NCBI GenBank assembly: GCA_036389695.1
Contig: DASVWG010000481.1
Coordinates: 1-10,969 of the forward strand
Reading direction: 5' to 3'
Origin: JALZHR01 sp036389695
Lineage (GTDB): Bacteria > Acidobacteriota > Blastocatellia > Pyrinomonadales > Pyrinomonadaceae
DNA length: 10,969 bases
Of the stretch, positions 1-5,893 are shown piece after piece. A model generated the notes under the pieces. The model was not told the DNA's origin. It made no database searches and saw only the letters and a list, made by a program, of their open reading frames with translations. The translations under genes and the position numbers were made by a program. How positions within the stretch are numbered: position 1 is the first letter of the stretch; the number at the start of each line of letters is the position of its first letter.

Positions 1-74
1 GGCACGAATAGTTTATTCGACGGCGCGCGGCAAACGGATTCTTTAAAAAAACATCTGCCAAATAAAATAAAATC

Positions 75-103
75 TTGACAGGTTATTTTCAGAATGATAT
101 TCT
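75..103 (+). promoter_or_regulatory. Sigma70-like promoter of the Lrp-family gene
   Basis: A perfect -35 hexamer TTGACA (75-80) is followed, after exactly 17 bp, by TATTCT (98-103; 4 of 6 matches to TATAAT). The predicted transcription start is around 110, leaving only about 15 nt of leader before the ATG at 125. The -10 box lies inside a palindrome (90-104), so a bound regulator would occlude it. Upstream, 1-74 holds no gene, only a small hairpin at 5-19 (CGAATA, 3-nt loop, TATTCG). Confidence 0.7.
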
Positions 104-129
104 GCTTAAGGTTAAAAAATCAGAATGAT
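90..129 (+). promoter_or_regulatory. Candidate autoregulatory operator (palindrome plus direct half-repeat)
   Basis: Positions 90-104 read CAGAAT-GAT-ATTCTG, a perfect 6-bp inverted repeat with a 3-bp centre lying on the -10 box. The 9-mer CAGAATGAT recurs at 121-129 over the start codon, 31 bp away (about three helical turns), so both copies face the same side of the DNA. Lrp/AsnC proteins commonly bind such phased, weakly palindromic sites and repress their own promoter. The repeat geometry is seen; the binding is inferred. Confidence 0.5.
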
Positions 130-634
130 TAATGACATTGACAAACAAATACTGAACATTATTCAGAAAGACGCGCGGATTCCCAATGCGGAGATTGCGC
201 GGCAGGTCGGGCTTGCGCCGTCCGCCGTTCTGGAGCGCGTGCGCAAGCTGGAAGAGCGCGGCGTGATTCGCGGTTATTCGGCGGAACTGGACTGGGCGCA
301 GGTCGATTTCGGTCTGACGGCGTTTGTCGCCGTGCGGACGCACGAATGCTGCAGCGAAACCGACAAATTTCTGGCGCAGATTCCCGAAGTTCTGGAAGTT
401 CACGACGTAGCGGGCGAGGATTCTTATCTTTTAAAAGTCCGCGTCAAGAATACGGAACACCTGTCGAGGCTTCTGCGCGAGCGTTTAAAGAATGTGCCGA
501 ACGTCGCCGGAACCAAGACGACGGTTGTTCTGCAAACCATCAAGGAGACGACCACGCTGCCGATTGCGCGGGAAAACGAGACGGACAAAGATTCTGTTGC
601 CGAGCCGAAAAAGCGCGGCAAAAAGGAAAAATGA
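125..634 (+). CDS. Lrp/AsnC family transcriptional regulator
   Basis: This 169-aa protein has the two-part architecture of feast/famine regulators. An N-terminal helix-turn-helix (about residues 3-50) begins with 'DKQILNIIQKDARIPNAEIA' and has its recognition helix around 30-43 (GLAPSAVLERVRKLEERG). A C-terminal RAM ligand/oligomerisation domain spans about 65-140 and contains the family's glycine-acidic-tyrosine segment GEDSYLL (97-103). Family members form dimers to octamers and sense amino acids or related small molecules. The last ~25 residues are an extra charged, Lys-rich tail (PKKRGKKEK) beyond the usual ~150 aa. The start is supported by TAAGG 13 nt upstream, which is in register to pair with the very 3' end of 16S rRNA. 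It probably represses itself through the 90-129 sites and controls the exporter 30 bp downstream; the effector is unknown. Confidence 0.9.
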   Translation: MINDIDKQILNIIQKDARIPNAEIARQVGLAPSAVLERVRKLEERGVIRGYSAELDWAQVDFGLTAFVAVRTHECCSETDKFLAQIPEVLEVHDVAGEDSYLLKVRVKNTEHLSRLLRERLKNVPNVAGTKTTVVLQTIKETTTLPIARENETDKDSVAEPKKRGKKEK

Positions 635-646
635 AATTATAAGGAC

Positions 647-653
647 TAAGGGG
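647..653 (+). promoter_or_regulatory. Ribosome binding site of the exporter gene
   Basis: TAAGGGG lies 11 nt before the ATG at 665. Its TAAGG core is 13 nt from the start, the same distance as before the genes at 125 and 5894. It falls in the 30-bp gap after the regulator's stop, supporting a two-gene operon. Confidence 0.5.
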
Positions 654-664
654 TTTTACACGAA

Positions 665-1705
665 ATGCAGGGACAGGCAATTATAACGAAAACAAATTAT
701 TCGAGCCGGCGCGGGCTTATTTTATTAATAGCGGCGTTTGCGGCGGTTTATATTTTCTGGGGCTCGACTTATCTGGCAATCAAATACGCGATTGAAACTT
801 TGCCGCCTTTTCTGATGGCGGGCGCGCGTTTCGTTTTCGCGGGCGCGATTTTATACGTCTGGGCGCGGGTTTCCAAAGATTACGAAAAGCCGACGGCGGC
901 GCACTGGAAGACGAGCTTTATCGTCGGCACGCTGCTGCTTCTGGGCGGCAACGGCGGCGTCGTTTTCGCCGAACATTATATTTCGTCGAGCCTCGCCGCG
1001 CTGCTGGTGGCGACCGAGCCTTTCTGGATTGTTCTGCTCGGCTGGCTCTGGCTGAAAGGCGCGCGTCCGAACTTAAAAGTCGCGCTCGGACTCGTTATCG
1101 GTTTTCTCGGCGTCTGGCTTTTAATCAGCGGTCAGGGCGCGGGCGGCGCGGGAGCTTCGGCAATCGGCTCGATGCAGATTATCAGCACGGTTATCATTAT
1201 CGGCGCGGCGCTTTCGTGGGCGCTCGGCTCGATTTACGGCTTGCGCGCGCCGGTTCCGAAATCGTCGCTTTTGACGGCTGGAATGCAGATGATTTCCGGC
1301 GGCGCGGTCTTGCTTCTGGTTAGTTTATTGTCGGGCGAATGGTCGAAATTCAGCCTCGCGCAGGTTTCGACAAATTCCTGGTTCGGGCTGATTTATTTAA
1401 TCATTTTCGGCTCGCTCGTCGGCTTTACCGCTTACAGCTGGCTTTTGAAAAACGCGCCGCCCGCCATGGTGGCGACTTATGCTTACGTCAATCCGGTCAT
1501 CGCCGTCTTCTTAGGCTGGCTCATCGCGGGCGAATCATTTACCGGACAGATGCTCGTCGGCGCGGGCATCATTGTCGGCTCGGTCGTGCTGATAACGTCG
1601 CAAAATAAAGATGCGGGCGAAGCCGAAACGAGTTATTCGGACGAAGACGCATCGGCAGGCGGAGCAGCATCAGCAGTAGCAGGCAATCCGGAATTTTCCA
1701 CTTAA
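665..1705 (+). CDS. EamA/DMT-superfamily exporter, YedA-like
   Basis: This 346-aa polytopic inner-membrane protein belongs to the drug/metabolite transporter superfamily, with two tandem EamA repeats (about residues 18-155 and 170-315) and roughly ten hydrophobic helices. The first helix carries the YedA-type signature WGSTYLAIKYAIETLPP (32-48). The second repeat ends in the typical AYVNPVIAVFLGWLIAGE block. A hydrophilic, acidic/Ser/Ala-rich tail of ~35 residues follows the last helix and is not part of the fold. The family exports amino acids, amines and drugs. The preceding Lrp-type gene makes an amino acid or related metabolite the most reasonable substrate, but nothing in the sequence fixes it. 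It is likely co-transcribed with the regulator and ends at the terminator 1729-1780. Confidence 0.88.
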   Translation: MQGQAIITKTNYSSRRGLILLIAAFAAVYIFWGSTYLAIKYAIETLPPFLMAGARFVFAGAILYVWARVSKDYEKPTAAHWKTSFIVGTLLLLGGNGGVVFAEHYISSSLAALLVATEPFWIVLLGWLWLKGARPNLKVALGLVIGFLGVWLLISGQGAGGAGASAIGSMQIISTVIIIGAALSWALGSIYGLRAPVPKSSLLTAGMQMISGGAVLLLVSLLSGEWSKFSLAQVSTNSWFGLIYLIIFGSLVGFTAYSWLLKNAPPAMVATYAYVNPVIAVFLGWLIAGESFTGQMLVGAGIIVGSVVLITSQNKDAGEAETSYSDEDASAGGAASAVAGNPEFST

Positions 1706-1728
1706 GAAATTATCAATCTGAACATTCA

Positions 1729-1780
1729 AAGCGAACGAAGACGGATAAAACGAAACTCCGTCGTCGTTCGCTTCTCTTTT
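1729..1780 (+). terminator. Rho-independent terminator after the exporter gene
   Basis: A 17-bp stem (AAGCGAACGAAGACGGA with TCCGTCGTCGTTCGCTT, one mismatch) encloses an 11-nt loop and is followed by CTCTTTT. It sits 24 bp past the exporter stop and insulates the next unit. Confidence 0.8.
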
Positions 1781-1804
1781 GCGCGGCGGATTTCCCGAAA
1801 TTTC

Positions 1805-1833
1805 TTGACTTTTAAGCCGGATTTCATTATCTT
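1805..1833 (+). promoter_or_regulatory. Predicted promoter of the small Cys/Trp-rich protein
   Basis: TTGACT (1805-1810), a 17-bp spacer and TATCTT (1828-1833) form a plausible sigma70 promoter just after the preceding terminator. It implies a transcript starting near 1840 with a leader of about 170 nt before the ATG at 2009, unusually long beside the short leaders predicted elsewhere in the window. Confidence 0.5.
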
Positions 1834-1866
1834 TCATTTGTTCTGAATCAGGAAGGAAAGCGGGCT

Positions 1867-1893
1867 GGAAAACAAAGTCGGATTTGTTTTTCC
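1867..1893 (+). other. Hairpin in the long leader of the small secreted protein
   Basis: GGAAAACAAA (1867-1876) pairs with TTTGTTTTTCC (1883-1893) across the 6-nt loop GTCGGA, with one bulged T. No run of U directly follows, so it is not an obvious terminator. I recognise no riboswitch class in the leader (about 1840-2008). Confidence 0.4.
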
Positions 1894-1992
1894 TGTTCTT
1901 TAGTCTTTGATTTTAGAAAGTCAGGACGGACAATCAAAAATGTTTGCAGCCCACGGTTTATCGTTGCATTTTCAATTCCGTAGAAACTATGG

Positions 1993-2000
1993 AAAGGAGA
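1993..2000 (+). promoter_or_regulatory. Strong Shine-Dalgarno that sets the start at 2009
   Basis: AAAGGAGA ends 8 nt before the ATG at 2009. This is the evidence for starting the small protein there instead of at the in-frame TTG at 1907. Confidence 0.8.
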
Positions 2001-2008
2001 GAATCGAG

Positions 2009-2254
2009 ATGAAAGCAAATATAGGAAAACTGGTTAGAAAATTTGTCGTCCTCGGCTTGCTGCTGGTGAGCTTTATATATGTCAGCTCAACGCCGGAAAC
2101 CGCGAAAGCGTGGTGTCCGGATTGGCGGGAATGTTGGCAGAATTACCACTGGGACTGTTGGCAGGGTCAATGCGTCTGCAATTGTCCCGTGATTATCTAC
2201 GACCCTAATACGTGGGAGCCGATAGGCGAATACTGCCCGGACAGCTGCGCTTAA
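2009..2254 (+). CDS. Small secreted Cys/Trp-rich protein, unknown function
   Basis: I do not recognise this 81-aa protein. It has a textbook signal peptide: a basic n-region (K2, K7, R10, K11), a hydrophobic core 12-25 (FVVLGLLLVSFIYV) and an A-K-A cleavage motif ending at residue 34. The predicted mature peptide is 47 aa with eight cysteines (36, 42, 50, 55, 57, 59, 76, 80) and six tryptophans (35, 39, 43, 48, 51, 69). The Cys spacing is C-x5-C-x7-C-x4-C-x-C-x-C-x16-C-x3-C. It is acidic (seven Asp/Glu against one Arg). An even Cys count in an exported peptide suggests up to four disulfides, or metal binding through the C-x-C-x-C core. It has its own promoter, leader and terminator, so it is an independent unit. 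A secreted effector, bacteriocin-like peptide or envelope component are all possible. Confidence 0.75.
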   Translation: MKANIGKLVRKFVVLGLLLVSFIYVSSTPETAKAWCPDWRECWQNYHWDCWQGQCVCNCPVIIYDPNTWEPIGEYCPDSCA

Positions 2255-2276
2255 ATTACCAAAGCAGCCTAACAGG

Positions 2277-2316
2277 AAAAAAGCAGAGTCGATTTCGAAA
2301 TCGACTCTGCTTTTTT
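2277..2316. terminator. Bidirectional terminator, 40-bp perfect palindrome
   Basis: Six A, then GCAGAGTCGATTTCGAAATC and its completion GACTCTGC, then six T: the whole 40 bp is its own reverse complement. Read from either strand it gives a 14-bp GC-containing half-stem followed by a T6 tract. It lies 22 bp after the small-protein stop and 52 bp after the alaS stop on the other strand, so it can serve both converging units. A weaker AT-rich hairpin lies between it and alaS (about 2327-2360). Confidence 0.88.
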
Positions 2317-2368
2317 GATTGCTCAAGCGTTTTTTCAGAAATCAAACCGAAAGAAAAACGTTTTTCTT

Positions 2369-5173
2369 TTAGCCTAACATCTGTTCGACTACGCCGTAAC
2401 TCGCCTGTAAAGCGTCATTTAATTTGCTCGCGTCGGTTCCGCCGCCTTCCGCCATATCGGGTTTGCCGCCGCCGCGACCGCCGACAATCGGCGCGATTTC
2501 CTGCACGATTTTTCCCGCTTTCACCTTCCCGGTCAAATCGTCGGAAACGCGCACGATAAACGAAACTTTGTCTTCTTCGCTGCGGGCGAGGACGACGACG
2601 CCGGATTTCAGTTTTGCCAGCAGCGTGTCGGACAGATGCCGCATTCCGCCTTTGTCCAAGCCTTCGACGGTTTTCGCCAGCACTTTGACGCCGTTGATTT
2701 CCCTGGCTTCGTCGCCGTTTGAAGAAGCCGTCGAAATCGCGCCGGTCGCGATTTTCATCTTCAATTCTTCGACCTCGCGCCGCGTGCGTTTTAATTCTTC
2801 CTGCAATTTTTCAATCGCCGTCGGCAGCTGGTCGCGCTGCGTGCGAAGAACGCCGAGCGATTTTTCGATTAATTTTTCGTCTTCGCGAAAACGCTCGAAC
2901 GCGTCAAAGCCCGTAATCGCGCGGATGCGGCGCACGCCCGAAGCAATCGCTTCGTCGGAAATAATTTTAAAGCTGCCGATGTCGCCGGTCGCGCGCACGT
3001 GCGTTCCGCCGCAAAGCTCGCGCGAGAAAACGCCTTCGCCGACCGACAAAACGCGCACATTCGCGCCGTATTTCTCGCCGAAAAGCGCCACCGCGCCCGT
3101 CCGCATCGCTTCTTCAATCGCCATTATATTTGTATTGACCGGATGATTTTCCAAAATATGACGATTAACCAAGTCCTCGATTTCCTTAATTTCCGCATCA
3201 GACAAAGGCTGATAATGCGTAAAATCGAAGCGCAAATAATTCGGCGCGACGACCGAACCGGCTTGCTTGACGTGCGTGCCGACGACTTCCTTCAAAGCCG
3301 CGTGAACCAGATGCGTCGCCGTATGATTCCGCCTGGTCGCGTCGCGTTTTTCCGTATCGACCGTCGCCGTCACCGCGTCGCCGATTTTAATCGAGCCTTT
3401 TTCGACCTTCGATTTATGCAGAATCAAACCCGCGACCGGCGCGAAAGTGTCGAGAACTTTCACTTTGGTCGTCTTGTCAGAACCATCTGCGGTAGCGGAT
3501 GGTTTAACGTTAGAATCTGCAACGTCCGAATTATTACTGGCTTCTGAGTTACCATCGTTCAACCGCCCACTACCGTAGGCGGTTCTGACAAGCCATCCCG
3601 TGTCGCCGACTTGCCCGCCGGCTTCGGCATAAAAAGGCGTTTCGCTCAAAACGATTAAGCCTTCTTCGCCTTCCGCGAGCTCTTCGATTTCCTGTTCGTT
3701 TTTGAGCAAAGCGACGACTTTCGCGTTTTCAAACTGCGTCGTTTCGTAGCCGTGAAATTGATTCGCGCCGACTTTCTGCGCGATTTCGTGATAAATCGGA
3801 CTTATAACGGATTTGCGCTCGGTTTTTCCGACGGCGCTCTGCGATTGAATTTCCTGCAAAGCCTTGTCAAATCTTTGGTTAAACTCGTCCTCGCCGATTT
3901 CGATTCCTTTTTCTTCGAGCTTGAGGCGCACCAAATCGCGCGGCGTTCCGAAAGTGTCGTAAAGCTTCGCAAATTCGATAAAATCGGCACGGTCGTTTTT
4001 CGCAAAAAACTCGTCGAGCTTTTGCAATCCAACCGTCATCGTATTGCCGAATCTCTCTTCTTCGAGCCGCACCATTTTGCCGATAAATTCACGCTGCGTT
4101 TCGAGTTCGGGGTACGCGTCTTTCATATGATCAACGACGAAATCGCAGACTTTGTTGAAAAACAAATCCTTAAAACCCAAATGCTCGCGCCCGTGATAAA
4201 TCGCGCGGCGCATGATTTTTCGCAGGACGTAAGCACGTCCTTCGTTGCCGGGCAAAATTCCATCACAGATTGCGAAAGCGGTCGCGCGCGCGTGGTCGGC
4301 GACGACGCGCATCGCAAAGCCTGTCGTAGATTCGTATTCGTAATTTACACCGGCAAGTTCGGCGATGTAATTGATAATCGGTTTGATGAAATCAGTTTCG
4401 TAAACCGAATTCACGCCCTGCATCACGGTCGTAAATCTTTCCAAGCCCATTCCCGTGTCGACCGAAGGCGCGGGCAGAGGCTCGAGGCGATAACCGCCGC
4501 TGCCGTCCTCGACGCGGTTGTATTGCATAAAGACGAGATTCCAGATTTCCATCGTGATGTCGCCTTCGTCGGCGTTGACGTATTCGGCGCGGTTTTTTTC
4601 GGGATTTTCCGGCTCGTCGCCCAAGTAATAATTGATTTCCGAGTTCGGTCCGCAAGGTCCGGTATCAGCCATCTGCCAGAAATTATCCTTGCGCCCGAAA
4701 CGCAGAATCCTATCGGGCGACGCGCCGGCTTTTATCCAAAGCGCGACTGCTTCTTCATCCGCCGGAACTTCGTCGTCGCCGCCGAAAACCGTGAACCACA
4801 AACGATTGACGTCGAGCTTCAATTCATTGACGAGATAATCCCACGCGAAATTTATCGCGTCTTCCTTGAAATAATCGCCGAAGGAAAAATTGCCGAGCAT
4901 CTCGAAAAACGTGTGATGCCGCGCGGTTTTCCCGACTTCGTCGAGGTCGTTGTGCTTGCCGCCCGCGCGGATGCATTTCTGGCTCGTCACGGCGCGTTTA
5001 TAATCGCGTTTTTCGTTGCCGAGAAAAACGTCTTTAAACTGGTTCATTCCCGCGTTGGTGAAAAGAATCGTCGGGTCGTCCGGCGGAAAAACCGGGCTGG
5101 AGTGCACGACTTTGTGCCCGCGCTGATTAAAATAATCGATAAATTTTTGTCTAACTTCGTTTCCGGTCATCAT
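2369..5173 (-). CDS. alaS: Alanyl-tRNA synthetase
   Basis: This 934-aa cytoplasmic class II synthetase charges tRNA-Ala and hydrolyses mischarged Ser/Gly-tRNA-Ala. The N-terminal aminoacylation core (about 5-250) includes FTNAGMNQFKDVFLG (38-52), HHTFFEMLGNFSFGDYF (86-102) and motif 3, DTGMGLERF (239-247). The tRNA-recognition helical region follows. The editing domain carries the zinc-ligand pairs H617/H621 (HTATH) and C721/H725 (CGGTH). A coiled stretch (about 765-808) leads to the C-Ala (DHHA1) domain with its Gly-rich motif at 898-912. Residues 528-567 are an extra low-complexity segment encoded by a 120-bp palindromic repeat, placed just after AEAGGQVGDTG in a presumed loop before the editing core. 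No Shine-Dalgarno is seen before ATGATG. It lies 81 bp downstream of recX and ends at the shared terminator 2277-2316. Confidence 0.98.
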   Translation of the reverse strand: MMTGNEVRQKFIDYFNQRGHKVVHSSPVFPPDDPTILFTNAGMNQFKDVFLGNEKRDYKRAVTSQKCIRAGGKHNDLDEVGKTARHHTFFEMLGNFSFGDYFKEDAINFAWDYLVNELKLDVNRLWFTVFGGDDEVPADEEAVALWIKAGASPDRILRFGRKDNFWQMADTGPCGPNSEINYYLGDEPENPEKNRAEYVNADEGDITMEIWNLVFMQYNRVEDGSGGYRLEPLPAPSVDTGMGLERFTTVMQGVNSVYETDFIKPIINYIAELAGVNYEYESTTGFAMRVVADHARATAFAICDGILPGNEGRAYVLRKIMRRAIYHGREHLGFKDLFFNKVCDFVVDHMKDAYPELETQREFIGKMVRLEEERFGNTMTVGLQKLDEFFAKNDRADFIEFAKLYDTFGTPRDLVRLKLEEKGIEIGEDEFNQRFDKALQEIQSQSAVGKTERKSVISPIYHEIAQKVGANQFHGYETTQFENAKVVALLKNEQEIEELAEGEEGLIVLSETPFYAEAGGQVGDTGWLVRTAYGSGRLNDGNSEASNNSDVADSNVKPSATADGSDKTTKVKVLDTFAPVAGLILHKSKVEKGSIKIGDAVTATVDTEKRDATRRNHTATHLVHAALKEVVGTHVKQAGSVVAPNYLRFDFTHYQPLSDAEIKEIEDLVNRHILENHPVNTNIMAIEEAMRTGAVALFGEKYGANVRVLSVGEGVFSRELCGGTHVRATGDIGSFKIISDEAIASGVRRIRAITGFDAFERFREDEKLIEKSLGVLRTQRDQLPTAIEKLQEELKRTRREVEELKMKIATGAISTASSNGDEAREINGVKVLAKTVEGLDKGGMRHLSDTLLAKLKSGVVVLARSEEDKVSFIVRVSDDLTGKVKAGKIVQEIAPIVGGRGGGKPDMAEGGGTDASKLNDALQASYGVVEQMLG
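3473..3592. repeat. 120-bp REP/BIME-like palindromic element inside alaS, in frame
   Basis: The element is bounded by perfect 12-bp inverted termini, CTTGTCAGAACC (3473-3484) and GGTTCTGACAAG (3581-3592). Next to each terminus is a hairpin: 3481-3504 and 3561-3584, each a 10-bp stem with a 4-nt loop (GGTA, or TACC on the + strand of the second). The two hairpins are copies in opposite orientation. Their 20-nt cores differ at six positions that pair with one another, giving three compensated swaps (A-T to G-C, T-A to C-G, G-C to A-T). The element is exactly 40 codons and in register with alaS (residues 528-567), encoding a Gly/Ser/Asn/Asp-rich peptide with termini LVRTAYGSGR and PSATADGSDK. 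It resembles a REP pair (BIME) or the Rickettsia palindromic elements that insert in genes. Mobility is inferred. Confidence 0.85.
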
Positions 5174-5206
5174 AAAAGTAAAAAAGTGCTTTAGAGATAA
5201 AGAAAA

Positions 5207-5212
5207 ATTCTA
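5207..5212 (-). promoter_or_regulatory. Possible -10 box of alaS
   Basis: On the minus strand TAGAAT, within TATGCTAGAAT, lies 33 bp before the alaS ATG, giving a leader of about 27 nt. No good -35 box is present at 16-19 bp. alaS may also be read through from recX, since no terminator is seen in the 81-bp gap. Confidence 0.3.
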
Positions 5213-5254
5213 GCATAAAGCCGCGGGCAAAGCATTTGACGCGAAAAACCCGGA

Positions 5255-5812
5255 TTAATCCGTCGTTTCAAAATCTTTGCCCGCCAGCTCGCGCATTTTG
5301 CCGCTCACCAAATCGTAAGAAAAGCCTTGCCGCAAAAGGAAATCGTAAAACTTTTTCGTGTCTTCGCGCGTTTCGGGCTTGCCTTTTAAACGGATGCGTT
5401 TTTTGATTGCCTGCTCGACCAAATCGGCTTCGGGCGTTTCTTCAAAAACTTTTTCCAGCGCGGCGTCGGCGTTTTCTTTCGAGACTTTTTTGAGCGCGAG
5501 CTTTTGCCGCAAAATTCTTTTGCCCTGCGGTTTCTGGCGGATTTTCGAGGCGGCGAAATCCTTGGCAAACTGCTCGTCGTTTAAGTATCCGTATTCTTCG
5601 AGCTTCGCAATCACATCATCGACAATTTCTTCGTTCGTCCAGTTTTTTTCCAGAAGTCGCTCGCGCAGCTCGGCAATCGAGCGCCATTTGAAAGTCAAAA
5701 GCCGAATCGCGCGGTCAAACGTTCGCCGCCGCGCTTTCTCGACGTCCTTGATTTCGCGCGGCTCGTCCGCCTCGTCGCCCGAATTTTTTCGCTTCCAGTT
5801 GTGTCTGAGCAT
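5255..5812 (-). CDS. recX: RecX-family regulator of RecA
   Basis: This 185-aa, highly charged, all-helical protein shows the three-helix repeats of RecX. The first repeat includes ARRRTFDRAIRLLTFKWRS with AELRERLLEK. The second has the hallmark EYGYLNDEQFAKDFAASKI and KPQGKRILRQKLALKKVS (about 73-111). The third ends in YDFLLRQGFSYDLVSGKMRE. RecX binds RecA filaments and restrains recombination and SOS activity. The length is near the usual 150-200 aa, with ~30 extra charged residues at the N-terminus. recX lies directly upstream of alaS on the same strand, echoing the recA-recX-alaS order of many bacteria, although recA is not in this window. It is divergent from the esterase gene across 81 bp. 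Confidence 0.92.
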   Translation of the reverse strand: MLRHNWKRKNSGDEADEPREIKDVEKARRRTFDRAIRLLTFKWRSIAELRERLLEKNWTNEEIVDDVIAKLEEYGYLNDEQFAKDFAASKIRQKPQGKRILRQKLALKKVSKENADAALEKVFEETPEADLVEQAIKKRIRLKGKPETREDTKKFYDFLLRQGFSYDLVSGKMRELAGKDFETTD

Positions 5813-5821
5813 TCTTTAATA

Positions 5822-5827
5822 ATTATA
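5822..5827 (-). promoter_or_regulatory. Consensus -10 box of recX, implying an almost leaderless mRNA
   Basis: On the minus strand a perfect TATAAT ends only 9 nt before the recX ATG. Transcription should start within about 2-4 nt of the start codon. The -35 region at 17 bp (CCGACT) is a weak match. No Shine-Dalgarno fits in the leader. Confidence 0.5.
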
Positions 5828-5893
5828 CCGCTTATGCGTAAAAAAGTCGGATTTGGAAAACGCCCGCCGAAACTGTAAGGTAAAACCTGAAAT

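Noticed and set aside
1867..1893. Riboswitch or terminator in the leader of the small protein
   Set aside because: It is a single AT-rich hairpin with no following U-tract and no resemblance to a riboswitch class I know, so it is kept only as a hairpin.
1907..2254. Longer start (TTG at 1907) for the small secreted protein
   Set aside because: It has no ribosome site and would bury the signal peptide behind 34 residues. The ATG at 2009 has a perfect Shine-Dalgarno and begins a proper signal peptide.
3473..3592. Frameshift, pseudogene or intein in alaS
   Set aside because: The frame is open and exactly preserved, the domains on both sides are complete, and 40 residues is far too short for an intein.
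3752..5194. 480-codon open frame on the + strand opposite alaS
   Set aside because: It lies entirely antisense to a clear alaS. Its translation is Arg/Phe/Val/Asp-rich with no motif, as expected from the reverse frame of GC-biased codons. The same applies to the + strand frames at 2424-3146 and 2999-3547.
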